From Geomonas agri (GTDB lineage Bacteria > Desulfobacterota > Desulfuromonadia > Geobacterales > Geobacteraceae): a stretch of DNA of 64,000 bases. Where the stretch lies: the NCBI RefSeq assembly GCF_020179605.1, contig NZ_JAINZO010000001.1:1116001-1180000 (forward strand). The letters run 5' to 3'. The translations under genes and the position numbers were made by a program. Below are positions 1-9,023 of this stretch, in pieces. The stretch's first letter is position 1. The number at the start of each line of letters is the position of its first letter. The notes below the pieces were generated by a model. The model ran no database searches, was not told the origin of the DNA, and saw nothing but the letters and a program-made list of their open reading frames with translations.

Positions 1-1239
1 GACATCCATCTCGGCAAGACCTACCGCGCCTCCGGCTGTGATGTCCAGCGCTACCAGGACTTCTTCACCACCTTCGCCGCCATCGTGGCCGACGCGGTGC
101 GCGAGCAGGTCGACTTTGTCCTCATCGGTGGTGACCTGTTCCACACCGGCCAAATCCTCCCCAAGACCTTTGCCAAGACCATCGAGATCCTGCAGCCGTT
201 GAAGCATGCCGGTATCCCCTGCCTGGCTGTCGAAGGTAACCACGACTGGATCCACCGCCGTGACAGCGTCTCCTGGATGGAAGCGCTCTCGCAGCTTGGC
301 TACATCTCCCTGCTGCGCCCCTCTCGGAGCGCCGACGGTGGCTACCTCTTCGACCCCTTCGACCCGGAGCAGGGGAGCGGCGGGCATATCGAGGTTAAAG
401 GAGTGAATATTTATGGCCTCGGATACATCGGCTCCCAGGCAGGCAACCACGTTCCGCGCATCTGCGACGCCATCGCCACCAACCGCAACATCCTGCTCTT
501 TCACGTCGGTGTCTGGACCTATTCCCCCGTGGAGATCGGCAACATTAAGCCCGAGGAAGCACAGCCCCTGGCAGCATGTTTCGATTACGTCGCACTCGGC
601 CACGGCCACAAGCCCTACATCGTCAATGACGCCGACGGCCGCCCCTACGCCTTCAATCCCGGCTCCCCCGACTGCGTTGATTTCGGAGAGGAGCGCTACG
701 ACAAGGGATACTACCTGGTTTCCCTGGAACCGGACGGTACGGTGCAGCATGAATTCCGTCGCACCACGCCGCGCCCGATGCTGGTCGTAACTGCCAACCT
801 TGACGGCGCTGGCAACGCCACCGATGCCCTGGAGCTGTTCAAGAGCCAGATGGCGGAGAAGCTTACCGATTGCGGCGACGAGCGCGCCCCGCTCATCGAA
901 GTTCGCCTTGCCGGTAAGGTCGGCTTCCACCCCTTCGAGTTGAGCCGTGACCGTCTGCGCGCTTCGCTGTGTGAGATCTGCGAGCCGCTGCACCTGGAGA
1001 TCAAGAACCACCTTTCTCTGGTTGCCGGCGGGGGAGGGGAGGAGAAGGTCAAGAAGAGCCTCGCCGAGATCGAGCGAGATGTCCTTGGCGAGCTGATCGG
1101 CGCCAACAGCCACTACCAGGGGCGCGTGGATGAGCTGACTCGCCTGAGCCTGGCGCTGCGGGACTTGGTACTCAAGGGGGACGTGGAAGGCGAGGAGCTG
1201 CTGAGCCTGCTTTCCTCCGGAGGTGACCAGTGCGCATAG
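1..1239 (+). CDS. sbcD: Exonuclease SbcCD subunit D (5' end outside window)
   Basis: Nuclease subunit of the SbcCD (Mre11-Rad50) complex, which opens and degrades DNA hairpins and blocked ends in the cytoplasm. The reading frame is open from base 1 and begins inside phosphoesterase motif I (D-I-H-L-G). Further metal-binding motifs are GGDLFH, GNHDW and a late GHGH, as in calcineurin-like phosphoesterases. 412 residues are visible, so only a few N-terminal residues are missing. The last codons overlap the sbcC start by 10 nt, which indicates translational coupling to its partner. Confidence 0.95.
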   Translation, partial: DIHLGKTYRASGCDVQRYQDFFTTFAAIVADAVREQVDFVLIGGDLFHTGQILPKTFAKTIEILQPLKHAGIPCLAVEGNHDWIHRRDSVSWMEALSQLGYISLLRPSRSADGGYLFDPFDPEQGSGGHIEVKGVNIYGLGYIGSQAGNHVPRICDAIATNRNILLFHVGVWTYSPVEIGNIKPEEAQPLAACFDYVALGHGHKPYIVNDADGRPYAFNPGSPDCVDFGEERYDKGYYLVSLEPDGTVQHEFRRTTPRPMLVVTANLDGAGNATDALELFKSQMAEKLTDCGDERAPLIEVRLAGKVGFHPFELSRDRLRASLCEICEPLHLEIKNHLSLVAGGGGEEKVKKSLAEIERDVLGELIGANSHYQGRVDELTRLSLALRDLVLKGDVEGEELLSLLSSGGDQCA

Positions 1240-4193
1240 TCTCGGTCCATCTCAAGAACATCAAGTCGCACCGCGAAAAGGAACTCGTCTTCTCCCCGGG
1301 GATCAACGTCCTTTCCGGCGCCAACGGCTCGGGCAAGAGCACCATCTTCGAGGCCATCGGCTACGCCCTGTTCGGTGTCGATGCCAAGGACTTCGTCTCC
1401 AATGCGGAGCGCTTCCTCACCATCGGCACCAAGCGCGGCGAAATCGGCGTGGTGTTCGAACCGGCACCGGGCGAGCTGTACCGGGTGACCCGCACCGTGG
1501 GTACGGCCGGCAAGTGGCTCCTGGCCAAGGAGGTGGGTGACGAGTTCGAGGTCGAGGAACACGCCAACATGGAGGAGACCGAGGCGCGTATCGCGCAATT
1601 GCTCGGCCTTTCAGGCACGCGGCCGTTGTCGGAGCAGTTCAAGCTGGTGATCGGCCCCTTCCAGAACGACTTCCTCGGCCCCTTCGTGATCAAGCAGCCC
1701 GCCAAGCGCCAGGATGCCTTTGACGAGATCCTCGGCATCGATGCCTGGCGCAAGACCCAAGACAAAACGAAGGTTTTGACTAGCACCATTAAGGCAAAGC
1801 TAGATGTGCTGCAGGCCGAGGTCGATACCAAGTCGGAGCAGATTGCCATCCTGCCTGTCAAGGAACAGGAACTGGCCGACCTGCGAGCTCAGGGTGAGAC
1901 CAAGCAGGCCGAATTGGTGATCAAGGCGGATGCGCTTGAGCAGGCCACGACCCTGCTGAACACGCTGGAGTCGAAAAAAGAGGCGATCCAGGTAGTCCAG
2001 CAGGACGTGCAGGCGTTGCAGGAGCGCGTTGAATCCGGCAGAAATTATGTCTCCACCCAGCAACTCCTGGTCGAGCAGTCCCGGCAGGCGGCGGCTGTGG
2101 TAGCGGCGTCGACCGCTGGCAAGCAGGGATACGATGCGGCCGAAGCGCGGCTCAAGGCGTTGCGCGAACAGGAACATCAGAAGCACCAGTTGGAAAAGCA
2201 GCTTGCTGAGCTGGAAAAAGAGCAGGGAAGCGTGCGGGCGATGCTGGACGCCGAAAGCCGCGAACTCAAACTAGCCAAGGCGTCGATGGCCGAGGAAGGC
2301 ACACGCCTGAAAGCCGAGCAGGACGCATTGGCGTCGGGCTTGGCAGAACAGAAGAAGCTGGAGACCGTGGCGGCGCAGGGACTGGCTGCGGCGGAGCAGA
2401 GCCGGCTCATGTTCCGCAAGCTCCCCATGCACAACATGGAGGCCACGCTGCCCTACCTCAACGTCGCCCTCAGCAGGATCGAGGAAATCGACCGTCAGAT
2501 TCGTGAGAGGGAGAGTGTCCTGGCCGGAAGCGCGCCGCTCCAGGCCGAGGCGGAGCAACTGGGCGCGCGCCAGGCACGGCTGGAGCAGATCCAGACACAG
2601 CGTTCCGAGTTGGCCGGGCGCAGGCATTCGCTGGTCGAGGGGCGTGACAAGATCGGGGCCGGCTCCTGTCCGTTCTTCCAGGAGCCCTGTCAGAACCTCC
2701 AAGGGGCGGATCCCGCCGGTCTTTTCGAGTCTCGCATCGCCGCTCTCGATGGTGAGATCGCCGTGCTCGACCGGGAGGCGGCTGACCTTGCGGTCCAGGT
2801 GACCGCCGCACAGCAGGCCGCGCGTGAACTGGTGGGCATGGAGCAGGTGGCCCTTGAGCTCACCAAGGCGGGGCGGGAGCGGACTAAGCAGGAAGAGGAA
2901 TTCAGCCGCAACTACGCCCATATCGCTGCGCACGCACTTCGTGCGCCGCTTGAAGAGTGGCTGGCAAGTGCCGGTCTTTCCGCTGTTTCACCCTCTGAAC
3001 TTCCTTCCCTGGAAGTTGACTTGGCGGCTGCCCCAGAACAGCGTCGAGACGCGCTGGCTCAGGCCACGGACGCTTGGCAGGGCATCATTGCCAGGCTGGA
3101 AAACGCCTTGGACGAGTGCGTGAAACAGGCCGCCGACCCGGTTCAGGAATCTGCTCGCAAGCTGGCCGAACTGTCCGCGCGGGGGGAGGCGTTGAGCCAA
3201 AAGGAGCGCGAGCTTGCCACCGCCCAGGAAAGAGCCGCCCAGCGCGAACACTCCGTGGCGCGGCACAGCACTCGGCTTACCGCGTTGCAGACAGAGGTCG
3301 GTGCCCGCACAACCGAAATCGCCGTATTGGCTGACGTGGAGCGGAGCGTTAAGGATGCAGAGGAGGAACTGGTCCGCTTCCAGCCCGCCCGCGACGAGTA
3401 CATAGCCAACCAGAAGGCGGCCGAAGAGTTGGGTAAGCACCAGGAGACGCTGGAGAAATACCAACGCGGTCTGCAAGGCATCCTCACCACGCTTGCCGGG
3501 AGGCAGGAGGAACTGGCCAAACTGGTGGCCGATTATCGACCTGAGCAGCACGAGGCGGCCAAGACTGAGCGTGAACAGCTGGTGATGACGGCGACACGGC
3601 TCAAGTCCGAGATCGGTGCCATTGCTGAAGGGGTGTCGCGGTTGGAGGGGGAAACTGCCGCACTGCGCGCCGTTGCCGCCGAAATCGAGCAGAAGCTGGC
3701 AGCCATCGAGAAGCTGAAGGAGCAGGCTGACTTGGTCAAGTTCCTGCGCAACCAGGTGTTCAAGAACGTCTCCGCGCAGCTTTCCGAGAGGTTCCGCGAA
3801 GAGATCAGCTTCCGGGCTGATCGGATCTACCGCAGCATCTGCGAGTCCGATGAAGAGCTCCTGTGGGGCGACAACTACCAGATCGTCCTGAAGGATATTG
3901 CTGACGGCGCCATGAGGGAGCGCAGCGACGACCAGCTCTCCGGCGGACAGATGATGAGCGCCGTGGTGGCGCTGCGCCTTGCCTTGCTACAGACCATCGG
4001 AGCTCGCATCGCCTTCTTCGACGAGCCCACGTCGAACCTGGATGCCGAGCGGCGCGAGAATTTGGCCAAGGCATTCCGCGCCATCGATGTCGGCCAGGAG
4101 GAAGTAACCGAACACTGGTACGATCAGCTCTTCCTGGTCAGCCACGACGTCAGCTTCACCGAGATCACCGACCAGACTATTCAGTTGGATTAA
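1230..4193 (+). CDS. sbcC: Exonuclease SbcCD subunit C (Rad50-like SMC ATPase)
   Basis: ATPase subunit that clamps DNA for SbcD. The GTG start sits 3 nt after a GGAGGTGA ribosome site and inside the end of sbcD. The 987 residues show Walker A (G30 to T38, GANGSGKST), long coiled coils rich in Glu, Gln, Ala and Leu, an apex near residue 480, the ABC signature LSGGQ near residue 903, and Walker B FFDEPTSNLD near 930 followed by the VSHD switch. The apex carries C480 and C487 with six residues between them rather than the classical CxxC zinc hook. Length fits SbcC (about 1000 residues). Confidence 0.94.
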   Translation: MRIVSVHLKNIKSHREKELVFSPGINVLSGANGSGKSTIFEAIGYALFGVDAKDFVSNAERFLTIGTKRGEIGVVFEPAPGELYRVTRTVGTAGKWLLAKEVGDEFEVEEHANMEETEARIAQLLGLSGTRPLSEQFKLVIGPFQNDFLGPFVIKQPAKRQDAFDEILGIDAWRKTQDKTKVLTSTIKAKLDVLQAEVDTKSEQIAILPVKEQELADLRAQGETKQAELVIKADALEQATTLLNTLESKKEAIQVVQQDVQALQERVESGRNYVSTQQLLVEQSRQAAAVVAASTAGKQGYDAAEARLKALREQEHQKHQLEKQLAELEKEQGSVRAMLDAESRELKLAKASMAEEGTRLKAEQDALASGLAEQKKLETVAAQGLAAAEQSRLMFRKLPMHNMEATLPYLNVALSRIEEIDRQIRERESVLAGSAPLQAEAEQLGARQARLEQIQTQRSELAGRRHSLVEGRDKIGAGSCPFFQEPCQNLQGADPAGLFESRIAALDGEIAVLDREAADLAVQVTAAQQAARELVGMEQVALELTKAGRERTKQEEEFSRNYAHIAAHALRAPLEEWLASAGLSAVSPSELPSLEVDLAAAPEQRRDALAQATDAWQGIIARLENALDECVKQAADPVQESARKLAELSARGEALSQKERELATAQERAAQREHSVARHSTRLTALQTEVGARTTEIAVLADVERSVKDAEEELVRFQPARDEYIANQKAAEELGKHQETLEKYQRGLQGILTTLAGRQEELAKLVADYRPEQHEAAKTEREQLVMTATRLKSEIGAIAEGVSRLEGETAALRAVAAEIEQKLAAIEKLKEQADLVKFLRNQVFKNVSAQLSERFREEISFRADRIYRSICESDEELLWGDNYQIVLKDIADGAMRERSDDQLSGGQMMSAVVALRLALLQTIGARIAFFDEPTSNLDAERRENLAKAFRAIDVGQEEVTEHWYDQLFLVSHDVSFTEITDQTIQLD

Positions 4194-4214
4194 CTGAAGA
4201 CGTCAGAAAGTTCC

Positions 4215-4231
4215 CTCCCCCGGAGGGGGAG
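4215..4231. repeat. GC-rich palindrome after sbcC
   Basis: A 7-bp perfect stem (CTCCCCC / GGGGGAG) with a 3-nt loop lies 22 nt past the sbcC stop. No T run follows, so it is more like the palindromic elements found elsewhere in this window than a clear intrinsic terminator. Confidence 0.5.
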
Positions 4232-4259
4232 AAGCTATAACCCCAGAGGATTTTTATTC

Positions 4260-5156
4260 ATGAATAACAAGCACCGTGGAGCCTGGTTCATCGCCGCTTC
4301 GGCGGCAGGATTTGCCACGCTCGGCATCCTCATAAAAAGCGCCTTCGCCGGCGGCGCAAACATCAGCACCGTACTGGCGGGACGTTTCCTCCTGGCCGGC
4401 CTCTTCCTCTTCGGCATCCTCCGTGCCCGCGGCATCAACTGCGGCCTCGACCGCAGGACTGCGCTGCAACTGATCCTCATGGGGGCGGTCGGCTACGGCG
4501 GCATGTCCGGGCTGTACGCCAATGCCATCCACTATCTGCCCGCGTCGCTCACCGGGATGCTGCTCTACACCTATCCCGCCCTGGTCACCATCCTCGCCCT
4601 GATCGTCGGTGACGAGCGCTTCAATGCACCGAAAGGGATCGCGCTGGTGGTCTGCTCGGTGGGGCTGGTGTTGCTGTTGGGGGCATCGTTCGAGGGGGCG
4701 CAACTTGCGGGGGTGCTTTCGGTTCTGGGGGCGGCGGTCATCTACAGCTGCTACATCATCATCGGCAACCGGATCCTAAAGAATATCGATCCCATGGTGA
4801 CCTCGCTCTGGGTCTGCACCGCTGCTGGACTTGCATTTCTCGTCTACGGCGCAGCCAAAGGGGAACTGGTTCTGGACCTTAAACTGCGCGGCTGGCTCTC
4901 CATCGTCGGCATCGCCGTCTTTCCGACGCTGTTCGGCGTCATGGGCTTCTTCGCCGGTCTGCGACTGATCGGCGCCACCAATGCCTCTATTATCAGCATG
5001 CTGGAGCCGCTCATTACCGTGCTCTTGTCCGTGATCCTGCTCGGCGAGCAGATCACCGCCATGCAAGGCTTCGGCGGGGCAGTCCTGCTCTTCGGCGGGC
5101 TCATCCTCCAGCTTTGGGGGCACGAGGCGAGGCATGAGACTGTGACAGAAGTGTAG
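4260..5156 (+). CDS. EamA/DMT-family inner-membrane transporter
   Basis: 298 residues made almost entirely of hydrophobic helices, about ten in number, arranged as two EamA repeats (roughly residues 8-140 and 152-288). This is the drug/metabolite transporter superfamily, whose members export amino acids, nucleotides or other metabolites. The substrate cannot be read from sequence. The ATG follows an AGAGGA ribosome site. It stands alone between sbcC and a repeat-containing gap. Confidence 0.85.
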   Translation: MNNKHRGAWFIAASAAGFATLGILIKSAFAGGANISTVLAGRFLLAGLFLFGILRARGINCGLDRRTALQLILMGAVGYGGMSGLYANAIHYLPASLTGMLLYTYPALVTILALIVGDERFNAPKGIALVVCSVGLVLLLGASFEGAQLAGVLSVLGAAVIYSCYIIIGNRILKNIDPMVTSLWVCTAAGLAFLVYGAAKGELVLDLKLRGWLSIVGIAVFPTLFGVMGFFAGLRLIGATNASIISMLEPLITVLLSVILLGEQITAMQGFGGAVLLFGGLILQLWGHEARHETVTEV

Positions 5157-5175
5157 GAGTCAGTGGGCCTTCGTC

Positions 5176-5297
5176 CACTCTCCCTCTCCCGCCGGGAGAG
5201 GGTTGGGGTGAGGGCGTTGCCCTAAGCAAGATTTCCCTTCGTGGCGTCTTCCTCACCCGGCCTGCGGCCACCCTCTCCCGGTCGGAGAGGGGAAGGA
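5176..5297. repeat. Pair of inverted intergenic palindromic repeats
   Basis: Two GC-rich elements face each other. The first holds the perfect hairpin CCCTCTCCC-GCC-GGGAGAGGG (5182-5202) followed by GGGGTGAGGG. The second (5251-5290) reads the same motif in reverse order: CCTCACCCGG, a CCTGCGG segment, then CCTCTCC...GGAGAGG. The same words recur at 7104-7205 and 45684-45797, so this is an interspersed family. Bases 5298-5398 hold nothing else I can call beyond a TTGACT hexamer at 5334 that could be a -35 box. Confidence 0.75.
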
Positions 5298-5398
5298 TAC
5301 CTGAGATGTCCCCCTTCCAATCGCCTGCTATCGTTGACTTTCCGACACCGATCTGCTAGAGACATAGGGCTTGTAGCTAACCCGGCTTAAAGGAAGAC

Positions 5399-6082
5399 AT
5401 GGAAGAGTTTTTCATCAAGTTGTCCATTATGCTGGTCCCCGCGTTGATGGCAATTACCTGCCACGAGGTATCCCATGGCTGGGTTGCCGACAAGTTCGGC
5501 GACAACACGGCGCGATACTTGGGGCGCCTGACGCTCAACCCATTGAAACACCTCGACATCCTGGGTACGCTGATGATCTTCGTGGTCGGGATTGGCTGGG
5601 CCAAGCCGGTGCCGGTCAATTTCGGCAACCTGCGTCATCCCAAGAGGGATATGATCTGGGTCGCTGCCGCCGGCCCCATCACCAATTTCTGCCTGGCCAC
5701 CGTTTCGGCTATCGCCATGCGGGCCGTGATAGCAGCCACGCAAGGCGCCGCCGATGGGTCCATGGTGGCCGCTTTCGCCGACCCGATCACCCTGATGCTG
5801 GCGTTCTCCGTCTACATCAACCTGATGCTGGGCGTGTTCAACCTGATCCCGGTTCCTCCACTGGATGGCGGGCGGGTCGCGGTCGGGGTGTTGCCCTACA
5901 GCCTGTCCATGGCGCTGGCCAGGGTGGAGCCCTTCGGCATGATCATCATCGTCGCTTTGGTGTTTTTGACCAATGCTTTTAGTTATGTTATTGCCCCCGC
6001 CCTTAACTTTGGCGTGCACCTCTTGGCCGGTCCCTACGCGAACCTGGTCTTCGGTGTCACCAAGCTGATGATGAAAGGGTAG
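5399..6082 (+). CDS. Site-2 protease family (M50) membrane metallopeptidase
   Basis: 227-residue intramembrane zinc protease. It carries the HExxH motif at H22-E23-V-S-H26 within the first transmembrane helix and the second motif N-x-x-P-x-P-P-L-D-G-G near residue 150, which provides the third zinc ligand. It is the short form without a PDZ domain, common in bacteria and of unknown substrate. The ATG has an AAAGGAAG ribosome site. trpS follows 31 nt later and may be cotranscribed. Confidence 0.88.
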   Translation: MEEFFIKLSIMLVPALMAITCHEVSHGWVADKFGDNTARYLGRLTLNPLKHLDILGTLMIFVVGIGWAKPVPVNFGNLRHPKRDMIWVAAAGPITNFCLATVSAIAMRAVIAATQGAADGSMVAAFADPITLMLAFSVYINLMLGVFNLIPVPPLDGGRVAVGVLPYSLSMALARVEPFGMIIIVALVFLTNAFSYVIAPALNFGVHLLAGPYANLVFGVTKLMMKG

Positions 6083-6113
6083 GGGAGCAGAAACCAAAAA
6101 GGAGTCCGATTCT

Positions 6114-7097
6114 ATGAGCAACAACCGTATCGTTAGCGGCATGAGACCGACCGGAAAGCTGCACCTGGGGCACTACCACGGGGTTCTGTCCAACTGGATG
6201 GAACTGCAGCGCAACTTCGAGTGCTTCTTCTTCGCCGCCGACTGGCACTCGCTGACCACCGAGTACGCCAGCACGGACGGTATCCAGGAAAGCATCAACG
6301 AGATGGTTCTCGACTGGCTCGCTTTCGGAATCGACCCTGAGCAGAGTGTGATCTTCAAGCAGAGCCGCGTGCCGCAGCACGCCGAGCTGAACCTGATCCT
6401 CTCCATGATCACCCCGGTTTCCTGGCTGGAGCGTAACCCGACCTACAAGGAGATGCAGGAGAACCTGACCACCAAGGACCTCTCCACCTTCGGTTTCCTC
6501 GGCTATCCGGTGCTGATGGCATCCGACATCATCGTGTACAAGGCGGCCCGCGTGCCGGTCGGCCAGGACCAGATCCCGCACCTGGAGATCACCCGCGAGA
6601 TCGCCCGCCGCTTCAACTACCTGTACGGCGAGGTGTTCCCGGAGCCGGCGGCGCTGCTCACCGAGACCCCGAAAGTGCTGGGTATCGATGGCCGTAAGAT
6701 GAGCAAGAGCTACGGCAACGCCATCTTCCTCTCCGACGACGCCGAGGAGACCAGGAAGAAGGTGATGTCCATGGTCACCGACACCCTGCGCCCCTTCAAG
6801 CGCGATCCGGGCGAGCCTGACCGCTGCGTCGCCTTTACCCTGCACTCCCTCTACGTCGATGCGGACAAGCGTGCCGAGATCGTTGAAGGGTGCCGCAGCG
6901 CCCAGCTTGGCTGCGTCGATTGCAAGAAGATCCTGGCCCAGGCCATGGTTGACACCCTCGCGCCGTTCCGCGAGAAGCGCGTGGAGCTGACCGAGAAGCC
7001 GGGCCTGGTGGAAGAGGTGCTCGCCGAGGGGAGCCGCAAGGCAGAAGTGGTCGCCAAGCAGACCATGGACGAGGCGCGCGCGGCGCTTAAAGTCTAA
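6114..7097 (+). CDS. trpS: Tryptophan--tRNA ligase
   Basis: Class I aminoacyl-tRNA synthetase that charges tRNA-Trp. 327 residues match the usual compact bacterial TrpS. The HIGH-type motif is at about residue 18 (KLHLGHYHG), the KMSKS loop is intact (GRKMSKSYGN, near residue 195), and the start is set by AAGGAG 8 nt upstream. It follows the M50 protease and precedes the scpA-scpB pair. Confidence 0.96.
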   Translation: MSNNRIVSGMRPTGKLHLGHYHGVLSNWMELQRNFECFFFAADWHSLTTEYASTDGIQESINEMVLDWLAFGIDPEQSVIFKQSRVPQHAELNLILSMITPVSWLERNPTYKEMQENLTTKDLSTFGFLGYPVLMASDIIVYKAARVPVGQDQIPHLEITREIARRFNYLYGEVFPEPAALLTETPKVLGIDGRKMSKSYGNAIFLSDDAEETRKKVMSMVTDTLRPFKRDPGEPDRCVAFTLHSLYVDADKRAEIVEGCRSAQLGCVDCKKILAQAMVDTLAPFREKRVELTEKPGLVEEVLAEGSRKAEVVAKQTMDEARAALKV

Positions 7098-7103
7098 ACC
7101 TTT

Positions 7104-7205
7104 CCCTCACCTGGCCTGCGGCCGCCCTCTCCCGGTGGGCGAGGGCTGTCCATTCCTTCTCCCTTTGGGAGAAGGTGCCCCGGAGGGGCGGATGAGGGCG
7201 TCGGC
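7104..7205. repeat. Interspersed palindromic repeat between trpS and scpA
   Basis: Contains the same words as the 5251-5290 element (CCTCACCTGGCCTGCGGCCG, then CCCTCTCCCGG) followed by a 9-bp perfect hairpin CCTTCTCCC-TTT-GGGAGAAGG at 7155-7175 and GGATGAGGGCG. No T tract follows. It is probably a REP-like element, perhaps acting as an RNA 3'-end structure for trpS. Confidence 0.7.
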
Positions 7206-7238
7206 AGCTTAACGCAACCACCCGTTTTAGGAGTTTTC

Positions 7239-8111
7239 TTGTCCCTGGAAGAGATGCAAAGCAACCTTTTCTCCGAAGCCCTGGAGCAGTCGTACCGGGT
7301 GCAGATCGAGGAGTTCGAGGGGCCGTTGGACCTCCTGCTCCACCTCATCAAGAAGAACGAGGTGGACATCTACAACATCCCCATTGCTGCCATCACCAGG
7401 CAGTACCTCGACTACATGGAGATCATGAAGGACCTCAACCTTGACATCGCGGGTGAGTTCCTCGTGATGGCGGCGACGCTGCTGCAGATCAAGTCGCGCA
7501 TGCTCCTGCCGGTTACCCCGGAGGAGGACGGCGATGCCGAGGTGGAAGACCCGCGCGCGGAACTGGTTCGTCGCCTTCTGGAGTACCAGCGCTACCGCGA
7601 TGCCTCGCAGATGCTCAACTGCCGCAACCTCTTGGGGCGCGAGGTCTTCGCCCGCAAGTTCGATTCGGAACTGGACGAGTTGGCGCCGGTGGAGGAACCC
7701 GCCGACGTCGAGCTTTTCGAGCTAATCGAGGCCTTCCAGAGGGTGTTGGCCCGCGTTTCGGTCGACACCTTCCACGATGTGGTCGCCGACGGCATCTCCA
7801 TTGCGGACCGCATCGGCGAGGTACTCTCGGTCCTGCATGCCGAGAAAACAGTCTGCTTCGACGCGCTCTTCAACACTGGCATGACCCGCGATCTCCTGGT
7901 GGTCACTTTTCTCTCCATCCTTGAACTCTGCAAGCTGAAGCTGATCAAGGTGGTGCAGATGGAAAACCAAGGCTCCATCTGGCTTCACTTGGCGGCCAAG
8001 GAGGAGGGAGAGGGCACTAGTGAAGGCGAGGGGAGCGAAGAGGAAGCGCCGACCGAGGCTGACCACGAAACGCCACCCCTGGTTGACCGCGAAGCGCCGC
8101 AGGAGCCCTAG
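7239..8111 (+). CDS. scpA: Segregation and condensation protein A
   Basis: Kleisin subunit that bridges the SMC dimer in chromosome condensation. 290 residues with the conserved N-terminal block F-E-G-P-L-D-L-L-L-H-L-I, which binds SMC, and a C-terminal winged-helix region. A TTG start at 7239 is chosen because TAGGAG lies 5 nt upstream; an internal ATG at 7254 has no ribosome site. The last 50 residues are acidic and low in complexity (Glu, Gly, Ser, Pro). It is followed by its partner scpB across a repeat-filled gap. Confidence 0.93.
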   Translation: MSLEEMQSNLFSEALEQSYRVQIEEFEGPLDLLLHLIKKNEVDIYNIPIAAITRQYLDYMEIMKDLNLDIAGEFLVMAATLLQIKSRMLLPVTPEEDGDAEVEDPRAELVRRLLEYQRYRDASQMLNCRNLLGREVFARKFDSELDELAPVEEPADVELFELIEAFQRVLARVSVDTFHDVVADGISIADRIGEVLSVLHAEKTVCFDALFNTGMTRDLLVVTFLSILELCKLKLIKVVQMENQGSIWLHLAAKEEGEGTSEGEGSEEEAPTEADHETPPLVDREAPQEP

Positions 8112-8113
8112 CG

Positions 8114-8228
8114 TTCCCCCCTTTGCAAAAGGGGGGGCAGGGGGGATTTAGCCGCGGTAGCCACAGCATCTCGGCATTCCACGAAGTTGAAATCCCCCTC
8201 AATCCCCCTTTGTGAAAGGGGGAAGCTC
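8114..8228. repeat. Large inverted repeat between scpA and scpB
   Basis: The left arm (8114-8151) has runs of C, CTTTGCAAAAG, runs of G and GGGGGGATTTAG. The right arm (8189-8225) carries the reverse complement words GAAATCCCCC and CCCCCTTTGTGAAAGGGGG. Each arm is itself a hairpin. Different in sequence from the CCCTCTCCC family, so a second class of intergenic palindrome. Confidence 0.75.
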
Positions 8229-8265
8229 AAGAGCTGTTGTTTTCAAGATTTACGGAGGATTCTGT

Positions 8266-8958
8266 TTGTCGGGAAAGTCGCTAAAAGGAATTGTTGAAAG
8301 CATCCTGTTCGTCCACGACCAGCCGCTTACGCTGGACCGTCTGGCCGGTATCCTGGAGGAGTACGACCGGGCCGACCTGCGCGCCGCCCTGGATGAGCTG
8401 ATCGAGGACTACGAATCCGCCGAGCGCGGCATCGTGCTGATCCAGGTTGCGGGGGGCTACCAACTGCGCAGCCGCCCCGAGCACGGCGACTACATCCGCC
8501 GCCTCAACAAGACCAAGGGCGTCAAGTTCAGCCAATCCGCCTTGGAAACCCTCGCCATAGTCGCTTACCGCCAGCCCATCACCCGCGCCGAGGTGGAATA
8601 CCTGCGCGGCGTCGATTCCGGCGGCGTCATGAAGAGCCTCCTGGAAAAAAAGCTGCTGCGTATCATTGGCAAGAAGGACGTCCCCGGCAAGCCGCTCATC
8701 TACGGGACCAGCCGCGAATTCCTGGAGCTTTTCGGCCTCAAAGACCTTAACCAGCTCCCCACCCTGAAGGAGATCCAGGAACTGGTGCCGCCGGATCCAT
8801 TTGCCGACCAGCCTGCGCTGCCGCTAGGCTCCGCGGCGACCGATTCCGCGCCTGTCGGCGATGCCGTGGCATCCGCCGAATCAGCCCTGTCCCTCGAATC
8901 CACCGAATTCATTGATTCCGGTGATTCCGTCGACTCGTCGGACCCCGTTGAAGGCTAG
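8266..8958 (+). CDS. scpB: Segregation and condensation protein B
   Basis: Dimeric winged-helix partner of ScpA in the SMC complex. The start is the TTG at 8266, giving M-S-G-K-S-L-K-G-I-V-E-S, because GGAGG ends 7 nt before it. A longer frame from 8212 would begin inside the palindromic repeat. 230 residues: the two winged helices end near residue 170 (block A-Y-R-Q-P-I-T-R-A-E-V-E followed by G-V-D-S-G-G), then a Ser, Asp and Ala-rich tail without predicted fold. Confidence 0.93.
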   Translation: MSGKSLKGIVESILFVHDQPLTLDRLAGILEEYDRADLRAALDELIEDYESAERGIVLIQVAGGYQLRSRPEHGDYIRRLNKTKGVKFSQSALETLAIVAYRQPITRAEVEYLRGVDSGGVMKSLLEKKLLRIIGKKDVPGKPLIYGTSREFLELFGLKDLNQLPTLKEIQELVPPDPFADQPALPLGSAATDSAPVGDAVASAESALSLESTEFIDSGDSVDSSDPVEG

Positions 8959-9023
8959 CCGCTGCTGAGTTAGAATATTGCCTGGTGCGCTGTTCATTAG
9001 CATTTCCGCAAAAGGAGGCTGGT

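Noticed and set aside
5176..8228. CRISPR-like repeats
   Set aside because: The repeats are palindromic, irregularly spaced and separated by genes; there are no uniform spacers and no cas genes.
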